A stretch of 64,000 nucleotides of DNA from Albifimbria verrucaria (taxonomy: Eukaryota; Ascomycota; Sordariomycetes; Hypocreales; Stachybotryaceae). Location of the stretch: contig JAHREC010000062.1 in assembly GCA_020081605.1 (NCBI GenBank), positions 3,529,758 through 3,593,757 on the forward strand, in the 5' to 3' direction. A model generated the notes under the pieces. The model was not told the origin of the DNA, made no database searches, and was given only the letters and a program-made list of their open reading frames with translations. The position numbers and the translations under genes are program-made. Positions 1 through 11,609 of the stretch are shown one piece after another; the first letter of the stretch is position 1; each line of letters begins with the position of its first letter.

Positions 1-338
1 GAGGGGTCCTAATCCCAGCAGGTGGCAGAGTAGTAGCGAGCAAAGTAACATTCCGTGGCGCTCCAAAAGGTCTGTCTATGTCAGAGGCTGAACCTGTGGG
101 CTGTGGGTGGTAAACAGAGGAGAGCAGACCCAAGATATAGAAAGACATGTTGAAATGACATAATTCGCTGCTGGGGCAGCGTGTCTGAGACTTTACCGTG
201 GGCATCCCGACTGGTGCCATTGACAGTGGCGCAATGTGCCTTGACCTTGGCGCGACTGAGGATGGAGCTGTGCTTGAACGGGCAAGCCGGACTGCATCAC
301 GAGTGACTCGGTTGTCGTAGGGCTAAGCTAAGGAAACG

Positions 339-638
339 TCACGCCTGATATTGATGTAAACGGACATCGTGAGGCTGGACAGCCATGCTAATAGAGACCA
401 CGATAATACCCGCGGCAGCATGGGCGGTCAGTGTTGCCCACGCCCACGCCCCTCCCCTCCTGCTGCCTGCCTCTTCATCTTCCTCCTGTGATCCTACTCG
501 CGAGGCCTCATGTGGTTGCTTGGCAAGTCCTGGAGTTGGTTTGAGCGGCTCGCTGGCCGAGATTAGAGGTCTTGGTACGGCAGTCTCGGCATCTTCCCAC
601 ATTTGGCGCATCTCATGTGCTCTTTGTTCCAACTCCAT
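339..638 (-). CDS. hypothetical small protein with hydrophobic segment, possibly a terminal exon
   Basis: A minus-strand ORF of about 99 codons from an ATG at 638 to a stop at 339. The N-terminal third is charged and Glu/Arg-rich (MELEQRAHEMRQMWEDAE). The middle is acidic and low in complexity, and near the C-terminus there is a short hydrophobic stretch (AAAGIIVVSISMAV) that could be a membrane segment. The frame stays open upstream of the ATG, and a CAG acceptor-like site lies just before it, so this may be the last exon of a longer gene. I recognise no family. The overlapping plus-strand ORF (385-645) is Ser/Ala-rich and looks like a shadow. Existence as a gene is uncertain. Confidence 0.28.
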   Translation of the reverse strand: MELEQRAHEMRQMWEDAETAVPRPLISASEPLKPTPGLAKQPHEASRVGSQEEDEEAGSRRGGAWAWATLTAHAAAGIIVVSISMAVQPHDVRLHQYQA

Positions 639-3600
639 CAAATAGAAATGCTGAGGGGACCTCGGGTACCAAGCCCCGATCCTTGACCGTAATGGGCTGT
701 GCTGAAATGAGCTTGACCGTCAGATCAGACGGCTATTAAACTCCGTAAACGAACTCGCCAAGCCCTGTACCGTTTGCATTTCAGGGTCGTAGCGCGCACC
801 CGGCTTTCTCGAAGCTCAGGATACGAAAGGGGGCTTTTGATGAGGGTATGGGGCACCTGTGCCACGGGCCGTTTCCTAGTGACCCTTTTTTCCTTCCTTG
901 GGCCCTTCTCTTCCCCACTGTAGACAGGATAGGCGGAAGGTCGTCCCAATCCCAGTAATTTTGAATAACTGGTTCCAAAGCCGCTGCGGAGGAGCCGAGA
1001 CCAACTTTTACCCAGTCAACCCTGGTAGATGTGCCAACGGTTGACGAGATGCCAGATATGATTGGTGTGTCGACGGCTAAGGCGTCAAACCAAAACGAGG
1101 AACAAGGGAACAAGCTCCTGATCTCGGGATTGGCGTGCCATGAATGCCCGCGTGACTGAGGCATGTTAATCCTCCTCCACACTTCGGTGAAATGGATCCC
1201 TACGTCACAGTTGCCTCAAGGCCAATCACATTGCCCACGGTGGTGTTCCTAGCTGTCCATGCCATGAAGCTGCCGTTGGTCGCATTGGTCCTGTTCCTGA
1301 CGGTCGGACCAAGTCGAGGCACCACCCTATCGCTTTCCAGGCACAAAATCGACTTCTGTTCTTTGATACACATCAAGTCCAGCTTGACTTTATAGTTCGG
1401 CAAAAGAAGGATAATACAAATCTAGGGCAAGCCCAAACCCTGGACCACAAGTCTCCACGGCTTCCTTGCGGAAGATGTAAAATCAGGGCCGGGCCCCGGC
1501 AGAGGTGACAGCCCAACCGATTGGAGTTTTTGGGTTAGGGACGTCATTCCCAGCCCCCGTTGCAACGAACAACAGTTGGTGCTGGTCCTTTCATTAACGC
1601 AGGCCAACTTATCGGAGTTCGTGGCACGCCGTAATTCCGCCTGCCCATCCAGGCAGGCAACGTCCTTTGCCCAGGCGTGCGCGATGGATAGAAGAAACAC
1701 CATCTTGCAGCACTATGGTATGCACCACTGCATTGGACGGCATACCCTTGCATACGTTCCTATGATTTACATATGCCCGCATTCCACATGCGAGCTGGCG
1801 TTGGCTGCATTCTTGTTTGGACTGTCTTGCCCTCTCGTCTGTTGCACCGCTAAGCGCCCAAGCTGTGTGGTGCTCCAGTGCAAGTTGACCACATGATGCC
1901 ACGCTCGTTGGGAATTGTCGGTGAAGAGACGGCCCTGTCGCCTATCGCTGCCACTCTGACATTTCGCGTTGTGTCGCTCTGATAGGGCCCTGGTTGGAAT
2001 GACGAACAGAAAGCTGTCAACAGCAGAGCGCGCGCTGCCGTTTCCGAGTGGAGAGACAGGTGCCATGCCCTTGATTGGTGTCACAAAGCGAGCCAAGATG
2101 AATGCGGCGCACAGTTGACCTCCAATCCCGAAATACCACTCATTTGCAAAATTGAATTTCTTGTCTGATGCGGTACAAAGCCAAACCCTACGACACCCTG
2201 GGTGGCCTGACGGCACACCCTCCCCGCCCCTGGAGCCAGGCCGCTGGAAACACCGACAGTCCACACAGAGTCAGGTCTCAGTGTCTAGGATTGAGGCTAG
2301 GACGCTTGCCGTCGTATCGGAACGAGATTGTTGGCCATGACATCAAATCCGCATCCTTTGTACTGTGTGATGATTGATATGTTGCTTTGTGTGAGCCTTT
2401 ACGACACAAAACAAGAGCGCCGGTCTTTGCATCGTGACCCAGGGGCCTTACTCAATGATGCGGTCATTCATTATCAACCAAAGCTGTGGATGACAGCAGC
2501 ATCCCGTCAGTTCTGGAACGCGGTCTCCATTGGCTTGCTCCCCACAGACTTGCCTTTTGCGAATGCAGAGTGAGGTGCTGCTCAACAAACCTTCGTCTGG
2601 AAAGGCGCAAGTGGCTTTCGTGCACGAACGCCCGGGCGTGTGCATATGACGGAGAAGAAGACGGATCAGGATCAAAGGTCCAGAGGCTCGGTATTGCTGC
2701 AGAAACCCGATCACGACAGTGGTCAGCTCCATTCACCAACGGTGTAAGCGAGCTGGGACAGAAAAAGCAAAGAGCGCTGTAACTCTAAGCTTGGGGTTGC
2801 GAGAGCGGCGGCCCTGGGGTTTCCTGTGTCCTGCCACGTCATTTCTGAGAGTCATGGCTCGCTGCCCCTGTGCTGGTGCTCATGTCGTGTGGCCGAGTTG
2901 TTTAGCGCGGCCCTTGTCGGTCGTTCTATATCTGTCTGCAGTCATCGTACGGAGCAGTGAAGATCTATCCCTGCACATGCGCCTCGTGTTCCGCTGCGTG
3001 GGGAAGACGACGGAGGGTTCTAGCTCTGGCGCCGTCGCTACCGTATGTACATGTCAATTTTCTTTGATGGGGCCCAGGGTGGGCTGTTGTTGCTACCGTT
3101 GATGATGATGTGTCGTGCTCGCCAGATCGACAACCACCGTGGCAGTCTCATGGCGCGGTGATGAGCTGGAAATGTGTCACCGAGCCGCCCAGGGGAGGAA
3201 GGGAGCAACGATGCGATGCCAATGAGGCTCCCGGCGGTGCGGGTCGGGCGTTGGTGACGGCGTAATTTGCCAGTGAAATGGTGATGGGCTGGGCCTAGGG
3301 GTTGCTAAGGGCCTTGCCCAGCAGCCCGCCGGACGGGCCAAGCTAGACGGGCCAATGCAGACGCCAGTTCACGGAAGTCAAGGGCCAATGCCCAGGCTGC
3401 CCAGCCAGATGGGCGCCGGATTGGTGTTTTGGTCCCTCTCTGACGGCATACCTTATCGCCGACGTGGCTCGCTCGCGCAGCTTGCAGCGACAGTACAGCA
3501 TGTACGATGAGACACGACCGGGGGTGAAATCTGGGCAAGGAGGAAGGATGACAAGAAGAGGCGAATGGCACGACGGAGGCGCAGGCAGGCAGGCAGGCAT

Positions 3601-3928
3601 GAGAGTTGTTTGTTCATGTTGGCGAGACCTGGTAGGAGGAGGTACTTTTCTACTGTACGTACTTTATTTATTATATTTTTATTTACTTGGATATTTTTTG
3701 CCGATATTCTTTTTCGGATTCGCTGCCTTGTGGTTGGTACGGACGGTACAGTCAGGCCAGGCGAGACAGGCAAGTGCAGCGTAGCAACAGCACCGCACCT
3801 GCCTCCAAATGCCGTGTGCCTCGTGCCGTGTGCCCTGGAGCAGGGACCAATGTACAGACAGACAGCAGGACATGACCTCTCAACCTGTCGATCGATCAGC
3901 GAATGGGCCTTGCTTTTTGTTTTGGCTT

Positions 3929-3990
3929 GACTTACCTTGCCTTGCCTTGCCTTGCCTTACATACCTTACCTCACCTCACCTTACCTCAGC
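3929..3990 (+). repeat. CTTGC/CTTAC pentanucleotide repeat
   Basis: Tandem CCTTG units grade into CCTTA and CCTCA units. A similar CCTTG/CCCTG tract recurs at about 6838-6872. These are pyrimidine-rich microsatellites of the kind common in fungal intergenic DNA. Confidence 0.8.
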
Positions 3991-5334
3991 CAAGCCAAAT
4001 GGAACGGACAATAATAGCTTCCATTATATGACCCGTCAGAATCTGCTGTTGCTTCGCATTACCTCATCTGCAGGGCTCTCTTCGGGGCCCAAGACCCAAG
4101 GCATGATGGCTCCAGCACGTAGCTTCAATGCGACGCGGGCTACATCTCCATTAGCCAACTTGACATTGAGTGACGGCCGAGCAGAAGCGACAGGGGCACG
4201 AGCGCATTTTGCCCTAGGCAGGTCTCAAGAAGCTCTTGGCAGTGGGAGGAGCTAGAGCTGTGCTAAGCTGTGCGACGCCGAGGCTCCCGCCATTGTCCCT
4301 CGTAACCGCGCATTGCATCGCTAGCTCCAACCCTCTCTCTCCGTGGTGGTGCTTTGTTCGCGTCGACTAACTTTGGGGTACCCAACAGGGTGCAAGGCAC
4401 AGCACCTGCGCGCGCGCGACGTGGGAGACGCCAGCCCTGCACGGAAACAGAGTTCGTTTTTGCCAAGCGTTACAGCAGGGCTCGGCAGAGAACTTTTGCT
4501 TCTTGCGACACTTTGCACAGTGCCCACCTACCGGCCCTCGGTCGATCTCGGCGGCTCAAGCACGCGGGGACGTGATGATTGGCGACGAGTTGAAGACGAG
4601 GCAAGACAAAACAAACCATGACGGGCGGAAGAGAGGCCTGGCCCGTCTGTCACCCGGTGGCCATATAACAAAAAGCAAGGCGGTACCAGAGACCGAAGCA
4701 ACAGGAGGACAAAGGAGAGCCAACTAAGCGAAAGGATCGTGTGGCACAGGCTCCCAGCTTACCTCAACCCTACCGCTTTGGTAGATATTGGTTGCCGCGT
4801 TGCTTTTTAACCCTCTTTGTTCAATTCTTTCGAGGGACATGGATAGGGCAACGCACCCCCAAGCCATATTAGATAAAAAACGGGACTATCTACGCCGGTG
4901 GCCGCAATTATGGAAAGGTTAAAAAGAAAGCAGAAGTTCCGAGGCAGGTCGAAACGAGCACGACAACATGACATGATGCTCTGTAACACCAGAGGCACGC
5001 CAACGATTGCCATGGGCGTTGGCGTTGGCACAACAGGTTGCCGATGCACACAGGTAGGCGTGTGCTATGCATAGGGCAAGCAGGCGCATGGCAGCCAAAG
5101 AAACGGCATGCCGTTACATATGCGAATCACATCACATCATCTATCAGAAGACGAAAGGACAGGCGCCGTCTGCAACGTGGTTGCTGTGGTCCTGGGCGTT
5201 GAGTCACATGGCCCTGGTGGACTTATCTGGCAGGCCCCTCTCTTGGACTCTCCCCACGGAGGGAAGGGAAGGAAGGGAAGGGTCGGGAAGGGCTGCGGAG
5301 GACGATTACAGGCTGTATCGTATCTAGGACCTAA

Positions 5335-5466
5335 GGGAGGTGGAGGAGGAGGAGGCGGTGGAGGAGGAGAGGCAGCAACAGCAGCCATTGAGAAGCAGCC
5401 CAAGGGAGGGTCGGGTCGAATGAATGAATCGATGAATGGATTGGATGGATGGATGAATGAATGAAA
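5335..5466 (+). repeat. GGA-rich tract followed by GAAT/GGAT tetranucleotide repeats
   Basis: A GGA/GGC-rich stretch at about 5335-5370 is followed, at about 5418-5466, by imperfect GAAT, GGAT and GATG repeats. Spurious poly-Gly and poly-Pro ORFs arise from it in several frames. Confidence 0.8.
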
Positions 5467-5845
5467 GAAAGAGAAGGAAAAGAAGGCCATGGCAAGGGCG
5501 TGGGTATAGCGCCGGTTCTTTGCGGGGTGCACTTGGTTACAGCGAGGCACATGGCAAGGTACTGACCCTGTACCGCCGTGGGAACGTGTTGGTCGAGGAG
5601 CTGCTGGGGCCCCCGGTCATGGAATTGTTCTTTTTGTCTCTTCGAACCAAGCCCGTTGACCCTGGCCAATAAATTTTTCCTCCCCTTTTTCTGCCCCTTT
5701 GACCTCACCATTTGTAGGAGCACGCCCGATGGACTGATGTAACGGTACATCCGCCCGTCATGCTGGCGCCTCCAAGTGCCATGTACCGACCAAGTTTGCC
5801 CATGCCATGCCATGCCATGCGATGGGCCTTGTACTTGCGAGTTCA

Positions 5846-5887
5846 GTGTGTGTGTGTGTATGTGTATGTGCGTGTGTGTATGTATGT
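5846..5887 (+). repeat. (TG)n/(TATG)n microsatellite
   Basis: Alternating TG repeats with TATG interruptions over about 40 nt. Confidence 0.9.
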
Positions 5888-6640
5888 CTGTTCTGGGAAA
5901 TGAGTGCGGATGTGATGTCTTTGTTTGATCCTTTCTCCATTATTGCAATATCGTTGGTTGCACGTCTTTACTGCATTGCGCATTACTGTATTTCTCTTTA
6001 CGTCTTTTTCTTGCTTCTTTTTTCTTTTGTCTCTTGTCTACGTTGCAAACCAAACACAGTCCCAGTCAGTTGGTTGGCTTTGTCTTGGCCAGTGGTACCA
6101 TGCAAAACGTGTGGTTGGTACAGTCAGGAAGTACCTCGACATTTGCTGCAGAATGGATCGTGACAGAATCTAAGGGAGGGTGCTGCACAGTACAGTACCT
6201 GCTACAGAAGAAAAAGAAAAAAGACTGGAAAAACGGAAGCCAGAAAACCTGGGACGTAATGCTGTCGAAATTGCTTTGTAATTCTACCTACACGCCCCCG
6301 ATGAGCGTCCATGGCCCATCTTTTCTTTCTACTGCGTACACCCTTCTCTCTCTGTCTGTCTGTCTGCATGACCGGTAACTTACGGTCTCCATTCCCTTTC
6401 CCTTTCCCATTCCCACCCACACTCCCTTTCCGTTCCCGCACAGCGCCTTCAACCTTGAACCTGGACGGACCCCAGGCCAGCGCAGCACAGCGCAGCGCAG
6501 TGGCTGGGCGGACTGGCCAGGCGTGTACCTTGTCGTCTCTCTCTTTTTTTTTTTTTCTTCCTTGACCGTCTTGCCTGCCTGCCCAGTCCCAGGCCCCAAA
6601 AGCCCAAGCACGCCGGCCAAGCAGCCCATCCGATCCGCAC

Positions 6641-8246
6641 ACTCCCTCTCTCGCCCTCTCTCTCGCTCCCTGGCTCAGGCTCAGGCTCTGGCCCCGACTC
6701 TCTGTCTGATACTTACCTTACACCTTGCCTTGCCTTGGGACGCTCGCAATAAAGCTGCTGGGCCAGCCAGTCAGTCCAATCCATTCAGAGACTCCTGGTC
6801 GATGATCGTCTTACCCCAAGCCGAGCATCCATTCCCTGCCCTGCCTTGCCTTGCCTTGCCCTGCCCTGCTCTGCGTTGTTCTCGTCCAGCAATTTAAGAC
6901 AGCTCGCTCGCTCTCTTTTACTTTGATTCACTCCACACCCCCTCCTGCGTCCGTACACCAAGGTACAAGAGCACTCCAGGACCCGGCATCAACCTCGTTT
7001 GACTCAACCACACACTCGCAAACTCCATCCCCCTACCTTACCTCACCTTGCCTACATACATATCGACCTGGACCTATCTTCAACCAGAGACAGACGGACA
7101 AGCCAGGCAGATAGACGGACGGCTCCTTCAAACCACAACCACCACCACCACCAAGAAGAAGCAACACCACCACCACCACTATCTCCTCCTCCACCACTAA
7201 GTCTCACACACCCGACGACTCCGACTCCCGGGACCTTCTTTCTCTCCTTCTTCTCGGCTTCCCGTCCTCACCTCCGTTTGGAACCCAGCCCAGCAACCCA
7301 GGCCATACGCATCCCATCGCCTCGCCTCGCCTTGCCTCGCATCGCCGCGCAGCCTGCACCGCGGAGACGCTGCCCGAACGCCTGCCGAACCAGGCTCCAG
7401 ATCGTCGCCTCCATTGCAATTGTTCCTGCGGCTCCGCGCGCCAACGCATCCCGTCCTTGAGACCACCTGCAAGCCCGATCGCACCTGCGCGCTGTCCCTC
7501 CCCATTGTGCACATCAACATCCTGGCGGCCCAGACTTTGCTTCTTCCGATCCTGGACAGCCACCGCGACCAAGCACGCACGCACGCACGACTACCGCAGC
7601 CCGTCCTCGCATCGACGCACCCACGCACCGCACCGCGCCGCGCCTGGCACCACCGCCGGCTTCACCACTTGCGAAACCCCCAATTCCACCCGTCTCAGAG
7701 CCACGCGACCTCTGGCGCATCACACAGCCCTGCCCCGGCGCTGTGCTGTACGTGCTCCTCTGCATCTCCCCTGCCCCGGACTCCTTCCACGACCTGGCCT
7801 GGCCCATCGCCCAAAGCAGCGACCTGCATACCCACCACCTCTGCCACCTCACCATTCTGCCGACGGCCTTGCCCATCCCTCGTCCTGGGACTAGATCTGC
7901 CCTAGCTCCCGTCCTGGAACCCCGGGTCTCCTTAGCATTGGCCGCCTCAGCACCTGGCTGGCCCTGCAGACTGACAGCCAAGAGACCGTTGCACCTCACA
8001 CCAGCTGGCTGGCCCTCGTTACTATTACACCAGCTCGCCTCCCACGAGACACCCTTGGACGTTGAACACCTGCCGCTCATCAATCTCATCCTGTGCTGGC
8101 CACCCCCACACCCGATCCCTTCTTCTACCTCTGCATCCCCTCCGCTATGACTACCGGTCCCTTGACAGTCTTCTTATAAATGTCGACACAGCCGACCAGG
8201 CGGCCTGGCTTGCTCCTCTGATGTTCACTTACACATCAGCACAACC
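6641..8246 (+). promoter_or_regulatory. long CT/CA-rich leader upstream of the phospholipase C gene
   Basis: About 1.6 kb of strongly pyrimidine- and CA-rich DNA runs directly into the PLC start codon. It contains CTTG tracts (6838-6872), CACCAC repeats (about 7140-7190) and many short ATG-containing ORFs. This resembles the promoter plus long 5' untranslated leader of fungal signalling genes. That it is transcribed is inference. None of the ORFs in it resembles a protein family. Confidence 0.45.
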
Positions 8247-11200
8247 ATGTCCACCAACACAGGCGACGACCACGCATACACAAACCCTCCTTCATTGGAT
8301 CCGGTTATGACATCGGCTCCAGCACAGCTTCGGCGGTCACGCCCTAGCCACGTTTTCACCAACCTCAACTCGCAACACATCATCGCAATCCCTACCTCCG
8401 CCGTCAGTTCCTCCTCCATGGCCTCCAACTCACAGCAGGGGTCACCCATCATGTCCCCGGACACCGCCGTCCTGACGACCAACTCCTCTGTCCAACCCTC
8501 GCCCGAGCCCCTACGAGGCCGTGGCGAGGACCAGTATCCTCCCAACTTTGAACTACCAGACCCCATCCTATCTCGCAAGACCAGTGCGAACTCGATAGGT
8601 CTCGGTATCGTGGGCAGCCCCGGCAATAGCCGAGGCCTTGTCCAATGCCAATAACAAGGGAAACATTATTCGTCGTCTCTCGAGTCGAGCCTCAAGGGGC
8701 TTGAACAGGAGGCGGCGACAATCCTCCACAGCTCCTCAACAAGCCGTGACGGCAGCATTGGACCTTGCTTCCTGCGGCGCCGCAGCGACAGCAACACTAC
8801 CGCACCCCTGACTTCTACCCGCCAATCGCAACCGACTCCGAATCCGACCTTGACGAGAAGGACGACCTTAGTTCTATTCGGTCGGCACCAGGCAACGATG
8901 GCGTGGTCAGGATTCTTCCACTAACAGCACGACCGGCTCCGTTACTGGCAGCTCGGGCGCCATGGCTGGCCCGGTGCTCCCACCATATCTGCAGAACGGT
9001 AGCTGGCTCAAGAAGGTGTCAAAGAAGAACCGCTCTAAGCGAATTCGTCTTGTCTATGACCCCGAAACCAATAAACTTACCTGGGACAAGTCACGTCCTC
9101 ACAAGTACCTGCATGTTGATGAAGTCAAGGAGATTAGATTTGGCTCCGACATTCAGCAGTACGGCCGAGACTTCAATATCCCAGAGTCCGAGCGCTCCAA
9201 GTGGTTCTCCATTCTTTACTTGGTCCCGGAGAAATCTAAGATGAAGTTTATGCATCTCATCGCAGATGACGCCGAGACATCCCAGGCCTGGATCGTTTTC
9301 TTGGATGCCATGCTCCGACATCGCCAAGAAGCCATGTCTTCGCTCATGGCCTTCAATGGCAACGCCATTGCCCAATACTGGTCTCGGGAGATGTCTCGGC
9401 AATTTGGCGACGGACCTCGTGTCGAGGAGCAAGAAGAACTCGACATCGTAGGAGTGAAGCGAGTTTGCCAAAACCTGCATATTTACAGCTCACAAATCGT
9501 ACTGCAGCATAACTTCCATCTCTCGGATGCTCGCCGCCGTGAGCGTCTCAACTTTACCGAGTTCCTCGATTTTGTCCGCCGGATGAACCAGCGACAGGAC
9601 ATCCAGCGAATCTTCCGCAGCATCGCAGCCAAACCTGACCTCGGCCTTACCCTTGGAGAGTTCCTTGCATTCCTTCGTGATGTCCAGAGCGAGGATATCG
9701 ATTCTAACCAAGCAATGTGGGAGAGAACTTTCACCAAGTTTGCTCGAAAGTATCGGGCGGACGAGTCGGAGAATGTTACGTCTGGTCCCGACGTGCAGTT
9801 GTTGTCCGAGGCCGGCTTTGTTGGCTTCCTTGCATCCAAGCACAATACTCCTCTCGCCGAAGAGCCTTCCGAGTACACTCTTGATCGACCCATGAATGAG
9901 TACTTCATTTCAAGCTCTCACAACACTTACCTCCTTGGCCGCCAAGTCGCAGGCCAATCTAGCGTCGAAGGCTACATCTCTGCGCTCGTCCGCGGTTGCC
10001 GTTGTGTCGAGGTTGACTGCTGGGATGGACCAGATGGCCAGCCACTGGTGGTTCACGGACGTACCATGACCAGTGCTATCAGCTTCAAGGAGACCATGAC
10101 AACCATCAACAAGTACGCCTTCGCGAAGTCACAGTACCCACTCTGGATCTCCCTGGAGGTGCATTGCAACCCCACACAGCAGGCCATCATGGCAGAGACA
10201 ATCAAGGAGGCCTTTGGGTCTAAGCTCGTCACGGAACCACTGGATCCCACTTCCGACAAGCTGCCTTCGCCCTCCGAGCTCATGGGTCGCGTGCTCATCA
10301 AAGTGAAGAAGCCACGGATGAAGGAAGACCCCGCACCAGCTGAGATCCCCGGAAGAAGGCGCGGAAACAGCCTAAGCTCGCCCCTCGCTCGACCTAGCGG
10401 CCAAGACAGCAACGGTGGCGCGCTTTCGCCGTCTATCCCTCAGAGCCCCTGCTCACCCCTAGCCTTTCTGCCCGCAGACTTGTTCAGAAGAGCCGGGTCA
10501 ACACCATCACCGAAGGTGAGGTGCAGGAGTTGATGAGCAGCAGCACCAGCGATAATGACAGCAGCAGCGATTCCGGCTCTGTGGGCAAGTCAGCAAACAA
10601 GACAGTCAAGGTTCTCGGCCAGCTGGGCGTTTATTGCGCTGGAGTCAAGTTTAGTGGCTTCGACACTCCAGATGCGAAGAAGTTCAACCACATTTTCTCA
10701 TTCATGGAGTCGAGCTTTGCTCGCAACTCGCGCACCAAAGACGAGAAGATGGCTCTTGACATTCACAACATGCGATACCTGATGCGCGTCTATCCCGACG
10801 GTCGACGTGTGGGTTCTAGCAACTTCGATCCTCTCATCTACTGGCGACGTGGCGTGCAGATGGCTGCCTTGAACTGGCAAACCTTCGATCTAGGCATGCA
10901 GCTGAACCAAGCAATGTTCGAGGGTGGCAAGGATAGCTCCGGCTACGTTCTCAAGCCGCGCGAGCTCCGAGACATTCAGGTTCTTCCGTACAACTCTGCC
11001 ATTGCTGAGGGCAAGAAGCAGCGCATGGTGGTGACATTCAGCATTGACGTACTTTCGGCACAGCAGCTGATGAGACCCGCCAATCTACCAGCCAACAAGT
11101 CAATGGATCCTTATGTTGAAGTGGAAGTTTTCCACGCCAACGACAAACGAGACAAAAAGGAAGCTCACTACAGCCTGCTCCACGAACCCGACTCGCCACG

Positions 11201-11609
11201 CAAGTATCAGACCGAAGTGATTCGTGAGAACGGCTTCAATCCCATGTTCAACACCGGACAGTTCAAATACAGGGTCACAACGAAGCACCCTGAACTCATC
11301 TTTGTGCGATTTGCCGTCAGGCTGTCGTCCGATGGCGAGACATACAACAAGGAAACTCGTCCACCAATGGCCACATACACGGCCAAGCTTTTAAACCTAA
11401 AGCAAGGCTACCGCACATTGCCTTTGCTTAACCACGTCGGCGATCAATATCTGTTCTCCACGCTCTTCTGTAAGATCAAGATCGACTCGATTGACGAGAC
11501 GCTTCTTGATGCTCCACGGCGCATTCAGGAAACCGGCAGCAAGCTGAACAGGCTCGGAGGCAAGGTCTTTGGCCGCATCAGCACGAGCCCCGGAGCACCA
11601 TCGAGATGA
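8247..11609 (+). CDS. plc1: phosphoinositide-specific phospholipase C (delta type)
   Basis: It hydrolyses PIP2 to IP3 and diacylglycerol in Ca2+ signalling at the membrane. After a Ser/Thr/Pro-rich N-terminus the order is: PH-like domain (about 8965-9340; WLKKVSKKN), EF-hand-like region (about 9435-9770), catalytic X box (about 9880-10320), a short linker, Y box (about 10590-10960; RRVGSSNFDP) and C2 domain (about 11020-11480; SMDPYVEVEV). Expected catalytic residues are visible: His-Asn in SSHNTYL, Glu and Asp in VEVDCWDG, His in VVHGRT and Glu in ISLEVHC. The start is the first ATG of the N-terminal ORF. I see no intron. The frame breaks at about 8635, 8730, 8806, 8905 and 10447. Three of these lie at C or G runs and the conserved sequence resumes at once, so sequence error is likelier than a dead gene. 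The long gene-free leader lies upstream. Confidence 0.93.

Larger units (their letters stand above)
639..6640. other. no convincing gene; low-complexity intergenic DNA
   Basis: No ORF here resembles a known family on either strand. Weak ORFs at 781-1403 and 1767-2264 on the minus strand have protein-like stretches but no recognisable domain, and need frame changes to extend. From about 3.3 kb onward the DNA is rich in simple repeats and pyrimidine tracts. An unknown RNA or lineage-specific gene could be missed. Confidence 0.5.

Noticed and set aside
385..645. Plus-strand ORF of 86 codons
   Set aside because: Ala/Ser-rich shadow antisense to the more protein-like minus-strand ORF; no domain.
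1264..1395. Plus-strand ORF starting with a signal-peptide-like MKLPLVALVLFLTVG
   Set aside because: Only about 43 residues, antisense to an equally plausible ORF, and nothing supports a secreted peptide beyond hydrophobicity.
781..1403. Two minus-strand ORFs that could be joined by one frame change, with protein-like sequence
   Set aside because: No family recognised; the plus strand is open here as well, so coding direction cannot be decided.
1767..2264. 165-codon minus-strand ORF
   Set aside because: Only a short hydrophobic stretch looks protein-like; no start context, introns or domain.
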